Below, piece after piece: positions 46,932 through 58,793 of a stretch of DNA of 64,000 nt. This DNA is from Membranipora membranacea (Eukaryota > Bryozoa > Gymnolaemata > Cheilostomatida > Membraniporidae). Numbering within the stretch: the first letter of the stretch is position 1; each line of letters begins with the position of its first letter. Location: the NCBI GenBank assembly GCA_914767715.1, contig OU612067.1:3596001-3660000 (forward strand). The letters run 5' to 3'. The notes under the pieces are model-generated. The model was not told the origin of the DNA, searched no databases, and worked only from the letters and a program-made list of their open reading frames with translations. The position numbers and the translations under genes were made by a program.

Positions 46932-47993
46932 AAATAACCAAGAAATATACGTTTATAAACATTTCGTGGTTATTTATATATAAACATTAAAATTATAATT
47001 TTCAGGTAGAGACTGTAACACCTCAACCCAAATCCTGAATTACTTCCTGCCACAAATACCAAAGAGGTACAAGCCTCTTGCCACTCAGGCGGATGGTATT
47101 GTTTGTTCCGTGCTGTTCATGACACAGAAGAACATCATCTCAGTCTCCGATTACACACTGTGTTGGAACTAGTTATGAATCAACTATTTTACAGCCAAAG
47201 CAGGTTGGTAGAATTGAATGCAAGAACCTTTAACCTAATTATCTCATATGTTTGAAATTAAATCTTCCAAATGTTGAATCACCGATAATATTTCTAAGGC
47301 TGATGAATTTTATTTTGAAGGTCAATACCGGTGCATGATAGAGAAAATATATGCAAATATATCAATGATACCGTTGTGCTACCGGGAAGATCACAGAGTG
47401 CAACCTCTATACACGCATTGTCAGCCATATACAAAAGACCAATCAGGACATTGTATCCCGCAATCGAGCATCTGGACATACCAGACAACTGTACCACCAT
47501 CCATAGGAGACTTGTAAGCAAAGTCAAAGCGCCGATTGCCTCAGTGATGTTTACAGCTGTTTCATTCAGTTGAGTTTTTCACTTCAACCACTTCGTTCCT
47601 CTCGTGGACCGACAAGAGCAGGTGAGTTCATGATCTGGATCTATCTTCACCGTGTTGTCAACTTGTACTGTCCAGTTGCAATTGTAATGGAGTGGAAATT
47701 TCAAAAAATTACAAGATGAATTGGGTCAAGTATTAGGGTCCAACACTTTCTAGCATCCATACTCAGAGATTTTACGTATTGCAAGTCATGGGACTTCCCA
47801 TACCCAAGTGACTTTATTCCCATCCTAATTGAGCAAGAGTCAGACGTTTTGACTGTTCTCCAACCTACACCATATGATTGCTCTTGCTCGTACTCTTGAG
47901 CAAAGGTTGAGAGTAGTTATGCCTATCTGAACTTCTTCAATACCAGATGCAACAGAGAGTTGGAATTGATTAATCCAAGACTTTTCTCTTTAG

Positions 47994-48157
47994 ATCTTTG
48001 ATGTCATTGATGATAATGGTCAAAGCTCATATATATACTTTTTATTGGCATCCAAAGTCATCTCATTCGAAATGTTTTGCACTCAGTGCCAGAAAACAAT
48101 TTTTTTTAAAACAAAAAAAGAGAAACAGAAGGGAAATAATATCATCAATGATGTTGG
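47994..48157 (+). CDS. Possible exon, unassigned
   Basis: After a good acceptor (cttttctctttag) an open frame reads IFDVIDDNGQSSYIYFLLAS and then a Lys-rich stretch with CTQC. The frame runs on to 48281, but from 48158 it is antisense to a LINE C-terminus, so the genuine exon must end earlier or has been overrun. Phase 0 entry would fit the end of the PHD/OTU gene at 47621. I do not recognise a family. Confidence 0.3.
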
Positions 48158-49290
48158 TCAAGTCGATAATATATGGTTGAAAAGTAAAGTTTTGAATGAA
48201 CTGAACTTCTCTTTAGATCTCAAATGTAACGGTAAAGAATTGTATGTAGCAGAAACTTTGTATCTTAGATTGTCTGTATGATATAAAAGTAAATGTTTAT
48301 CACGAAAATTGAACCTGGTAGTGTTTTTAAATCCTCTATATATAAATAGAGGTGTTAAAAATTTTTTTATCTTATGCGCAAAAAGTGAAGTGAAATAACA
48401 AACAAGCTTAGGAAGAGGTAGGAGTTGTAATGATTGTGTAATGGATTCGGTTGAAATGAGATAATACGGGATGTAATGCACATTGGCGATAATTCGTAAA
48501 GCCCGTTTTTGCAACAAAAATAATCTATTGAGTGCATTATTGCAGGACAAGTTGCCAATGATATGGATACCATATATAAGGTGACAATAGATAAACTGGA
48601 AGTAAAATGTGCGGGCACTTGCTATATCCAAGAAGTATCTCAAATTTTGAAGTAGGTAAACATTCCGTTGTACCTTTTTATATACATACTCTAGATGATC
48701 CTGCCATGAAAGCGAGTCATTCAACACAAAACCCAGAAGCCTTGTAGTTCTCTGTCTGTTTAGTTTTTCATGCCCTATGTACAGTTCCAGGTCATAAAGC
48801 GGATCTGAGATATTAAGTAGCATGTAATGAGATTTCTGAACATTTATAACCATCCGGTTACGATTGCACCAATCCAAAATGCCACTTAAATCTTCAGATG
48901 CCTTTGCCTTTAGTTGCTGAAGGTTTTTATTAGATGACATCATGTATCATCAGCATATGCATATGATGATGAGTCTGATTTTGATGAAGTTAATAAATCA
49001 TTTATGAAGATGAGAAACAAAGTTGGTGCTAGGATTGACCCCTATTGTGATAGGCAATCTACAAGATTCAATATTATTGAGTTTAACAAACTGCCTTCTG
49101 TCTGTCAGAAAGGTATCAAGAAGTTTTAACATATTTCCTCCGATGCCGCAAGCCTTCAACTTATTGTGTAGGAATACCAATCTCAATGTCAAGGAATACC
49201 AATCTCAATGCCAAAGGTCAGCTCAAAGAACTTTGATGGTGGTATTGGTGGTTTTCAGTCAGGCCATTAGCACAACTTGATCCACATTTC
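48158..49290 (-). pseudogene. Non-LTR retrotransposon, RT and C-terminal part
   Basis: The open stretch 48943-48158 encodes the region after the RT palm through a C-terminus typical of CR1/Jockey-like LINEs (DWCNRNRMVINVQKSHYM; TRLLGFVLNDSLSWQDHL; final SLPLHLRSKEKFSSFKTLL). Upstream, 49192-48950 holds the palm in two frames: KACGIGGNMLKLLDTFLTDR, then GSILAPTLFLIFINDLL and YAYADDT, the catalytic box. A small deletion at the PQG position and a shift after YADD break the frame. It is 5' truncated. It lies between the PHD/OTU and MULE genes, on the opposite strand. Confidence 0.85.
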
Positions 49291-49598
49291 AAAACTTTTA
49301 AACTTCTTTACGTCCCACTAGCTGCTACCCTATTAGCCAATTTCAAACATACCTGGAACATAGCTTGTTAAATGCGAAGTTACAAGTTATTTGGTTATTT
49401 CATTTCTGGTTCTATACCCTTTCATTCAAATTCATCTTGGACATTTGGCCCAAATTTCACGTATGCTTGTCAGAAATTTCGTATCAACAGGCTTTCTATT
49501 GTAAAATGCAAAGTTTTGATTCAATTTACCCAAATGTTACATAAGTGGTGTTAAATGTGAATTTCTAATATAATGATTGAATATATTTGTACATTCAG

Positions 49599-52500
49599 GT
49601 GAGTCAGATTTCGTCAAATCTCCAGTGGAGACAGTTGGTGCAGGAGTTAATAAACAAACAGTAAGTGCTGCTCTAAGTTTGTAAAGCTTAACTTGGTAGA
49701 AGAAAATATAACCTCGTGGTTTGCACAAACTTCATTCAATATTAACAATCTAACAACAAAATACGAATAATATGATATAAAAATAAATTGAAACAACATG
49801 TCCTGGCTGTGACACATCTTATTGTTTCATTGTATTGTCTTTAGGATGATAAATTTCCCCCATCAGGTCAAAGGAAACAACCCAAGAATGAAAGGAGATC
49901 AATATCATAATATTTTAGTTGAGTGTTGTCGAGAATTTTTTAACTAGAAACACTGCTGGTTCGATGAATCTTGTACATAAGATGATTCCTTCCATCATCA
50001 CTACTGAAATACTTTGGTTAAAAAAACGTCATCTCCACAAGTGGATTGAGCCAGCACAACAACAGAGAATGTTCAAGTTACCTCCACAGGTAAAAAGGCG
50101 TTACAGATAAGCCCTATGAGTATACTAAAATGTTTTATATCCCTTTATACATTATTTCCTTTTTATTTTAAGGATATAAAGGAGACCCAGAAGAAGTGTG
50201 TACCAGTACGACAACGGAAAATTTTTAAGTTATCACCAAAGGTAATTATGCATTACAGATACGCCCTTTTAGATATATGGTATCAATTGGTAATTGGTTA
50301 TCAATTGTCTCACTGTTTTGTCTTTAGGATGATAAAGTTACCCCAGAAACGAAGAAAAGATTCCCCGATGAAGGAGAATCAGACGAGGACTCCTTACCCT
50401 CTCTAGAGGAGGTAAACCACCATAACTCCAGATCATAATATTTTAATTGAGTTTTGTTGTGATTATTTTATGTTTTTTTCTGTCATCACTACTAAGATAT
50501 TTTGCTGGAGGAAAAAATTCAATCTCCACAAGATGGATTGTTCACAAATTACAGCCTGAGTATGCTAAAAGGTTTTGTATCATTTCATACATTATTTCCT
50601 TTTCATTTTAAGGATATAAAGGACACCCAGATAAAGTCTATTCCAGCACGACAACGGACAAAGTTAAAGTTACCGTCACAGGTAAATAAACTTACAGGTG
50701 TAGATGTAGACCGGAAAATATATCAAAATTACAAATAAGCCCTTTTAAATCATTCTGCGCATGCTCAGCTCTGGGCATGAGCTGATCTCTGCAAAATTGA
50801 GTCGCGGAATTCCGAAGCCATCTGATTGGCTACCTGCTCTGGGGGCATGCTCCCCAATTCGTGCGGAATTGTTAACAATAGTTATCCTCTCTGGTCACTA
50901 TTAGCTGATTTTGATTGGCAGTTCATTCAGGGGCTATCTGATTATCCCTGACCAAAGTTGCAATCAGAACCCAAACTAAACTCATTGTTCTTGCACATGC
51001 GCAAATTAAAGTCACGCAAGATGCATACTTAGCCTTACGACATCTCTTTTGTGGTAATTATAGCCTAGTTTATCAGTGATCTACATGCCCAGTCAGATCA
51101 CGAGAGTCAGTATGCTTTTAAATGTATGGTATCAATTGGTTGGGGTCCATTTTCGCATTTGTTTATTTTAATACTCACATCATTGTTTGTATGCCACTCA
51201 TCGCTAGGATTTCTCTGATTTGTTGCAGAAGCAGCCAGGAGTTGATCATACTTATTCTTCTGAGCCTAAGACAAAAAAGACACGTACAGAGAATGTGGAA
51301 GGGTATATATATAACTGCTGTAAAACAAACCTTGCCAACAGTTCCCAACAAAATATTGTGTTTTTTAACATGGAAATTACATCATCAACAACATGTTTTT
51401 CTAAACTCCACATAATCGTGAAGGCCAGAGCTATACACTCAAGACTTATGTGTAACTTTCCCTCCCCAGATTGGTGCTTATGTAATCGAACTGACGCTGA
51501 GATTGTTGGTATTATTGTTGGTGTTATTGTATCTCTAATAGCGACGTGAAAACTAAAATGGTAAAATTGTTACAATGTTAATGGTCTGAAAACTTCTTGA
51601 TAAAATAAATGAAATTGGTGACATTAGAATAACGAGCATGAGTAATTACATAAAACAATTAATATCAGTGTCACAATAATATCAAAACGACTATGGAATC
51701 AAGAGTAAAGTTGTTAAAAAATACCTTGTTTAGCTTCCAGGGATGGAGTTAGATATATATGATATTGATAATGTTACTGTAATCTGTTTCTGATCGTTTT
51801 ATGCTGTTTGACTTTTTAAATAATAAAGTCACAGCGAGCTTAATGCTACATGTTGCTCCGTAGCTGATAAAATTCAGGTTAATTGTACCAAAAACAGCAT
51901 GATATTGCTATGTTGTAACATGTACTAAATCAAGGATGGTCAAGGGTCATGATTCAAGATATGATTGTTGCAAAACAATTTCATAAAGGCAACCGGAAAA
52001 ACAGCTTGGAGCGATGATGATTAGTATGGCTGAATGTTGTTTTAATGATGATATTAAACCCAAGCTGTTGCAATAATAATCAGTTCAATTGTGATTGTAA
52101 ACAATGAGACAGATATTGATAGCTATTGCGAGAGCAGTTGGATTCCACAAACAGACCAAAATCTTACATTATGTTTTAACAGTTATGTTTATAGCAATCT
52201 TCAAATTGTTGGGTCATTAAAATAACTCGATAGTTTAAAACGCGGTTGAACTGATCTTTTCTCTCAAATTGCCCATACTTTGTACTAGTCTGATTGATGT
52301 TATATTGATTTTAGTGCAATTCAGCAGTTCCGAGCAACCGGAAAATACACAGTAGTGAGAGAGGGTACACAGAGAGAACGAGATGCTGTAGTTGATAAAT
52401 ATGGATATCCGTTCGTGTATAGAGAGCGAGGACGTGAGGTATGTACTGCTATCTATATATATGAGCGAATGGCGGTGCTGTGACCAATCAAATGTGTTTG

Positions 52501-55500
52501 CATGACAACTAAAATATCCCGTTCAAGTTGTTGTATCATAGCATAGCGGTACTTTGACACATACCTGTTGACTCAACAAATTTTTTTAATAACTCATCTA
52601 GAGAAAGACCTCAGCCTAATTATTTTATACATAGGAAGATTGTTTGATCAATATGACTCTTCTTTAGGAGATAGTGAAATCGCTCCACTGCTACAGATTT
52701 AATTCAGGATGCACAGCAACTCTGCATCATAATGTTATCAACGGTGATTTTGTGGAAGGCTGTACAGATCATAACCACCCATCAGAGCCTGCAACAGAAA
52801 GAGGAATAACGTTATTGAAAACGGTATGTTGGTTGGCAAATTTATCATTGCACTGTATTACAGCTGAGAAAGTTATCAAAAGGATGATAAAAAATGGCAT
52901 TACATTACAGGAGCTTCAAAATGCGAAAAAAAGAGTACTTGACGTCAGAATTGCATAGCTCCAAGCGTATCTATCACAAAAACTCAACTGAATGTACTTA
53001 AGGCATAGTTTAATCACTCATAGCCATAGCCAATGTGCTTCAATTGGCAGTTGGTGCTGTTGGCAGTCAATCAGCACCAAGACATTGGTACATCAGGACT
53101 GTTTGTTGAAAATCAGGAGAGGGTTGGTGTGTAAGAAAATAGTTTCCCTGTAACACAAAAGATAGTGTCATGTTTGATTTCCAGCTGAAGGCACAGGCCA
53201 AAGAAAACCTCTTTGCAACGCCAGATAGGATGGTTTACGGAAATATCAACAAAGATAGGACGGCCTTTCCAACCCATCCTATACCCCTGGCAGTAAATCC
53301 GCTCAACTTAAAGAGGAGAATACAACGTCAGAGGCAAACTGTTCGGCCTCCACACCCAACAACCCTCCAGTTTACAGTAAGATTGCAATGAAACCTTTCT
53401 TATAATTCATGAGCAGGAAACCTCGATATGGATCATGTCTTCACAATCCAAAGATCAAAACGAAAATCTATTCAGATTGAAATAAATGTAAATGTTGAAT
53501 GTTCAGCCATTAATGTGAAGTGTAAGGAAGCAATATGATTATGTTTGCAGATGCCTAGAGACCCGGAGTTCATCCTGAGTGACATTTGGGTTGACATAGA
53601 CAATGGGAGAACGAACAGACACTTTCTCATGGGAACCTCAGACCGAATAGGCATGCTTGCTGCAGCTGAGTTGTGGTGAGTGGTTGGCTTTATAGCATGG
53701 CTGCCATACTGGTTAACATTTTTTATTTCTATTCATAAAAAAACAAATTAAACCTTTTCACTACATTTTCATTCTTCAGCATCTTGGTGTTGTGAATCAG
53801 GTGCCTCCCTACAACTAATTTGCTTTAATAATAACTTTGCAGGTGCATGGATGGAACGTATAAGATTGTGAGGCCCCCATTTGTCCAACTGTTCACCATC
53901 AACATCATTCTGGCACCGGAATGTCCAAGTTCCTGGTATATATGTACTGATGTCGGGAAAAAGCACACAGGATTATGAAAGGGTGAGCACACCTTGCTAT
54001 CAATATTCTTACATTTTATTTGATACTCTGGATTAAGTAAGCGCACACAGTCGTATGCATATTACAATTTGGGTGTTGTTCTTTCATCGATATTGAGTAG
54101 ACCACTCCCTTTGGATTATGAATTTGAAATTATTTTAATTTGTTAATTATGACATAAACAGATTACAATGATTGTAACTGAAAAGGCTCTGTCATTTGAT
54201 CGTCACATTGGCACTATTTAAAACTTTGATACTTTGTGTGATCAAACTGAATAAAAATCGATTAATCTTAATTTTCGGCATAGTAAAATAATTACCGGAT
54301 TTTGTGAAGCAGGAGTTCAAAGTAGGGCACCTATCTGATAAAAAATTGTCACAGTTTCTTCATCATTCTTTTAATTTTGTATTTTTCTTTTTAATTTGAA
54401 TTATATTCTTTCAATGGTATGGTCTTATTTGTCGCCCGTGTGACTTTGGTCGGCTAAAAAGAAAGTATGAAGTTAAAAAGAATATTCTCGGAGTTCCATA
54501 AAAATCATTGTCTATATTGAAGTTATCATAGTTCGATATATAGACAAGTTGCCACTATTGTTTGACTGAATCATTAGGTGTTCAGGCTGATGAATAATTA
54601 TTTAACATTTTGTTACCATTACAGGTTCTCAATGAAGTGCTCTCTGTCATTAGAGACAGCAAGAAAGTGGAGAAGGTACGCAGAATAATAGCCGACTTTG
54701 AGACAGGACTTTGGCCAGCTCTACGGAGTGATCTCCCAGCCTGTGACAGACAAGGCTGCCTGTTTCACTACCGCCAGGCAATCTGGAGAAAAGTCCAAGG
54801 TATACATGGTGAGCTGGTTATTATGTTTTGGAAATATAGTCATAACATTCACCAGAGTTAACATAATTTTTGTTAGTTGTCACAAGCCATTAGTACCATA
54901 ACTTACTTATAGCATAACATCGTAAATCATCTAACTATCTCATTATCAATTGCCAAATTCCAGATTCTACCTAAACTACCTCTTCAGTCAAGGATCTTGA
55001 GTGTAGGCACAATGGAAATAGAAAGAGGCAGGGGACATGGTCTATGAGCGATTTAAATCATTTTTGGGCCGCCTATGAAATCAAGTTTGTTTTGTAAATA
55101 CCTATTGTTGTGCCTTTCTACAGATTTAGTTGTAAAATACAACATAAATGATGATGTGACGAGGTTTGTCAGGCGAGAGATGGGCCTGGCTGTTCTTCCT
55201 AAAGATGTTGTCACAAACGAGGCCATTCCTCAACTAAGGAGAGACAGTTTGGTTCTCAACGATGTCAACTGTGACCAGCTATTGGAGTACATTGAAGCCA
55301 CATGGTTCCAAAGGGTGGCAGACTGGGTAGTGTTCGGGAGCACAACTCGAACCAACAACTCCCTAGAAGGTAAGATTGTTAACTGACTTACAGCCTTGTT
55401 TTACTCCACATTAAAGCGTGGCTATCATTGATATGAATTTACATATATATATATATTCATTTTGTTAATAATTAAAAAGATTTCCAATTACAGCAATGCT

Positions 55501-55902
55501 AGCACAATTGCAGTCTTTTGGTAAATGCGTTTCTTAACCCTATCTGCCCTAGAGTGAATGTTGAAGAGGACCACAATAGATGTGTGAATATTGTTACGCA
55601 TTATGAAAATGTAATAATAGAAATTTATGTGGAATTTGCGACTGCTTATAGGATGGCACAATAAACTGAATAGAAATGCTGGCAAGCCAAACCTGGTGAT
55701 GTGGGAGTTGTTAGAAGTGCTGAGGAGCGAGTCGGAGACAACTAAAACTGTTCAAACATTGGTGGAAAATAATGTTAAAGTGAACAAGCAGCTGAAGAAA
55801 TACATAGCTAGCGATGCCGCCCTAAAGCAGGCATGGGATAACTATCAAAGAGACCTGAACTGGCAGAGACTGTGGAGACATGGTGCCAACAGTGTTTTAT
55901 AA
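49599..55902 (+). CDS. FLYWCH-MULE transposase-derived gene (one apparent frameshift)
   Basis: Lys-rich 5' exons 49599-49660, 50173-50241, 50328-50411, 50613-50681 and 51229-51302 lead in phase to 52315-52438 and 52668-52823 (divergent FLYWCH finger: GCTATLHH, DHNH), 53185-53376, 53551-53675, 53843-53982, 54625-54808, 55124-55369 and 55652-55902 (TAA). The MULE DDE core is complete: Asp in WCMDGTYK (split Trp codon), Asp in IIADFETGLW followed by CLFHYRQAIWRK, Glu in RTNNSLEGWHNKL. One extra base near 53898 shifts frame between QLFTIN and VPGIYVLM; all other junctions keep phase. The FLYWCH aromatic Trp is missing. It differs clearly from the copy at 0.2-4.4 kb. It could be a young transposon copy, a domesticated gene with a sequencing error, or a recent pseudogene. 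AATAAA follows the stop by 36 bases. Confidence 0.8.
49845..50681 (+). repeat. Tandemly duplicated cassette exons in the MULE gene
   Basis: A block of about 450 bp is repeated. Exon type 1 starts GATGATAAA (49845, decayed; 50328, 28 codons). Exon type 2 encodes PVRQRKIFKL...K (50173-50241), PARQRTKLKLPSQ (50613-50681) and a worn third copy, PAQQQRMFKLPPQ, at about 50056-50090. Introns between are also similar (gagtatRctaaaa, acattatttcctttt). The intact exons all start and end in phase 0, so any can be skipped or included without frame change. Confidence 0.8.
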
Positions 55903-55937
55903 ATGCGTCTCAACCTGTTCCTGTGATCTGTTAAAAC

Positions 55938-55943
55938 AATAAA
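55938..55943 (+). promoter_or_regulatory. Polyadenylation signal AATAAA
   Basis: A canonical hexamer 36 bases after the stop codon of the MULE gene, followed by a GT-rich stretch (tgttttgc, cttgttggtt). Confidence 0.6.
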
Positions 55944-56450
55944 AAAATGTTTTGCAAAAACTAAACCATCACTTGTTGGTTCAATGAACTAGATCAATGT
56001 TGATATTACATAATACAGTGAGATTCTGATATAAAATATGTCTTGACTCAGAAGTTAATTGCAGGAATTAAACCTTTTGAGCTAATTGAAGCAAAAAGTA
56101 AAATATATAGACAGACAGATTAGCTTTATTTCAGCTGCCCCGTTTTCATCATCCCGCTACAACCTGTTGCCTAAATTCAATTGAATCACTCATGCAATAA
56201 AATCGTTAGCTTTGGGCTATATACAGTCAGGATAGGATATGGATGGATTGATGGATTTTATTACTATCACTGACAGCATTATTAAAAGAAAAAATGAGTC
56301 GCGAAATACAGTGTAATTGCTGGCACTTTGAATCAGCAAGAAAAAGCGAAGACAATTAGAATAAAAAATCAAATCTGTCTAAAAAAGTATTTTGTTTAAG
56401 ATAAGAGTGATATGACGCAGAAAACAGTCTCTCCCCAGTGAGCTTCTATG
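55944..56450. other. No gene recognised
   Basis: The spacer between the MULE gene and the nested retrotransposons. Nothing was supported. Confidence 0.5.
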
Positions 56451-56452
56451 TC

Positions 56453-58180
56453 TTACTGTACGGTATCTGCCAGATGGACATTTACTTTACTCAACAAATC
56501 ATTGATGAAATGATCCTCATCGTGAATATAGCGTAAGGCCAGTGTTCGTGTCTGATTGTCCATCATGGTATAAATGTCGGGATGTTCAATGCCTAACTTA
56601 ATAGCGTCCTTGAAAATTTTGCACAGGCGTTGCTTGTCAGCAGCATACAAGCTTTTAAAAATAATGGGTAAGCAATAGGAGATTCGTGATACAATAAAAC
56701 TTTTAAAAAGCATATTTGATAATGATTTAGAGCTTAAAAATACAAAATTCCTGACTACATACATCCTTTGAGAGGCGGTTGAAACTATACCATGCATATG
56801 ACCATTAAAACGCAGCTTATCATCAACTTATACACCAAGATATTTAACTTTATCACTAAAAGCAATAGCAGTATCATTTAAAACAAGTGTAGGGGTAGAC
56901 GGTTTAACATATTGGCCAAACTGGAACCAAACTGGCACCAAACTGGAACCAAACTGGGCCCCATCCTTTGGCTAATTTATGTTGATGACTTAAAATCTTT
57001 TGATTATGATACAAAATGTATCAAATATGCTGATGATACAACCTTTTATAAGCCTATCATTGATCCATCCACTGAGAACATATCTGATGCAATACTGTTA
57101 GCAAACACCTGGTCTGAGCAAAACAACATGATTTTGAATTCTAGCAAAACTGTGATACTGAATGTAGCTTTTACAAACAAACCTGCTATGCACCTTGGTA
57201 TATCCTATGGAGATGATAACCTCTTTATCTCTCCCTCTGAGCATACCAAGTTTTTAGGCGTATTCATAGACAACACACTAACTTTCAGCAATCATGTTGA
57301 CTATGTTATATCTAAATGCTCTCAACGATTATACTTGATGAGACTGCTAAAACGCATGGGCATGGATAGTGATGGCCTCAGAACCTTCTATATAGCTAAC
57401 ATTAAGTCTATAACCTCCTACGCCTGCCCTGCATGGTACAATCCATTATCAGACACCGATAAAACACGACTCGAGAGGATCCAGCGCTCTGCTACTCGGA
57501 TTGTGCTGCCATTCTCTGACAACTACGAGCAGAGGCTGGACCATCTAGCACTGCCACCCATCACAACATTCCTGCACACCACTTGCAGTGAACATTTCAC
57601 TAGAATAGCTGACAACGATAATCACCCCTTGAACTCTCGTATTAAAATAAACACAAACAGAACATCTGCTCGTAGAGCAAAAATAGATAAATATAGGCCA
57701 TCCAAGTGTAGAACAACCAAAAGACAAAATACCTTTTTTGAATTTTATATGCGATTTTTTAACTAATGCAGCTCAGACTCCTTTTATTATTATTTTTCCA
57801 TGTATGTGCTGTACATTCGATGCTATCAACCTATCACAGGATGGATATTAGAATTTAGGCAATAAACAAACTTCAAACTTCAAACTTCATTGGGTGGATT
57901 GCATCATTTCCTGGGTTTTAGTAGGGTTTAGTAAAAGATTTAAATCAGCACATTGTTTAACAATTCTATGGATTTCATCAAAATAGGAGTTGAGATCTGA
58001 TTGATTAGCTATGCAGCCTATGATGCAAGTGTCATCTGCGTACTTAATTATTGTAACATTACTCAGGTTTGAGGTAATCCGATTTGTATATATGGAGAAC
58101 AAAAGCGGAGACAGACAGCAGCCCTGGGGGGTGCCAGTAAATATATATATATGTATGTATATATTATTGTTTTGAGTCAA
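56453..58180 (-). pseudogene. Non-LTR retrotransposon (host copy), split by a LINE
   Basis: Read right to left, 58140-57894 encodes the RT palm (GTPQGCCLSPLLFSIYTN, then IIKYADDTCIIG and LLLNPTKTQEM). After the inserted LINE, 56910-56453 continues with VKPSTPTLVLNDTAIAF, KYLGV and the C-terminal SRISYCLP...DKQRLCKIFKDAIKLG. Removing the insert and one copy of its target duplication rejoins the two halves in the same frame. A TAA after KYLGV shows that the copy is dead. It is truncated at its 5' end near 58140, where a TA-rich run begins. Confidence 0.85.
56916..57888 (+). mobile_element. 5'-truncated LINE inserted into another LINE
   Basis: An open frame to 57766 encodes the RT from GPILWLIYVDDL through KYADDTTFYKP to a complete C-terminus (ITSYACPAWYNPLSDTDKTR; final RTTKRQNTFFEFYMRFFN). 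A short 3' UTR ends in AATAAA and three caaactt repeats, typical of CR1-like tails. ATTGG flanks it at 56911-56915 and 57889-57893. The 5' end carries four 11-bp ccaaactggNa units that are not RT code. The frame is uninterrupted, suggesting a fairly recent insertion. The missing 5' part makes it inactive. Confidence 0.85.
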
Positions 58181-58261
58181 GATTCATAAAGTTCAGAGGT
58201 GATTGCCAGATGGAAAAAGAAGACGCACTCAATGAATGCGCTGTCGGCAAGTTTCATTGTC

Positions 58262-58770
58262 TTAGGGGTGACACCAAACTTTGATATATGGCTGCCTCAT
58301 TATATAATCGCTATGCGACGAGATTTGTACTGGCAGAAAATTGTTTCCAAGTGACAAAAGTATCCAGATATTTGTACTTCTGGACTCGTTCAATGCAATT
58401 TTGTTTGATGAGGAGTGGATCTGGGTTGAGTTCATGTCGGTGATTTGTGAATTTGTTACTGGGGTTAATGAGTAGGTGGTTATCATCACACCAGGAGGTG
58501 ATGTTGGTTATCTCAGCTTGTATATGTTTCCCCTTTATATATATTTTCGAATTTGATTGTATCATCAGTGTATTTTAGTATGGAGAAAGAGTAAAGTGTT
58601 GTTTTCATTGTCCCAACACACATGGAAAACAGAATAGTAGAGAGTATGCAGCCCTGTGTTGATACATTGCTACTAGAGGTTGCAGTTTGCATTCTATGAG
58701 TGAGGAAGCTTTAAATCCATGTAGTGATGTCAGGGTGGAGGATTTTTGTAGTCTCGTCCTCCACAGTTGA
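58262..58770 (-). pseudogene. Non-LTR RT fragment with YTDD box
   Basis: On minus, about 58765-58660 reads HPDITTWI.SFLTHRMQT, then STQGCILSTILFSMCV, then ILKYTDDTIKFEN near 58570, where YTDD replaces the usual YADD. A frame change then leads to SWCDDNHLLINPS and RVQKYKYLDTFVTWKQF. It overlaps the palm region of the neighbouring copy at 57894-58140, so it is a separate insertion of the same orientation. It is inactive. Confidence 0.75.
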
Positions 58771-58793
58771 CTCACTCACATGTTAGTTAAAAG

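Larger units (their letters stand above)
43600..47621 (+). pseudogene. PHD-finger and OTU-like (vertnin-type) gene, damaged
   Basis: Six exons are inferred: 43600-43648 (or further upstream), 43727-44021, 44943-45221, 46155-46261, 47006-47203 and 47321-47621. The third has a PHD-like Cys pattern (CTNCIKF, NCTAC, ECCSCEQWVCGYC). The fifth carries an OTU-type core, TQADG..CLFRAV then EEHHLSLRLHTVLELVMN, with the catalytic Cys, and the sixth has SIHALSAIYKRPIRTLYP and FHFNHFVPLV, as in OTU proteases and vertnin-like proteins. Junction phases after exon 3 agree. Lesions: a 2-bp GT-repeat slip near 43795, stops and a shift in the PHD exon, one missing base after GCGGATGGTA in the OTU core near 47095, and a TGA before the FHFNHF segment. 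OTU enzymes remove ubiquitin; activity is not expected here. Assembly error could mimic single-base lesions. Confidence 0.6.
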
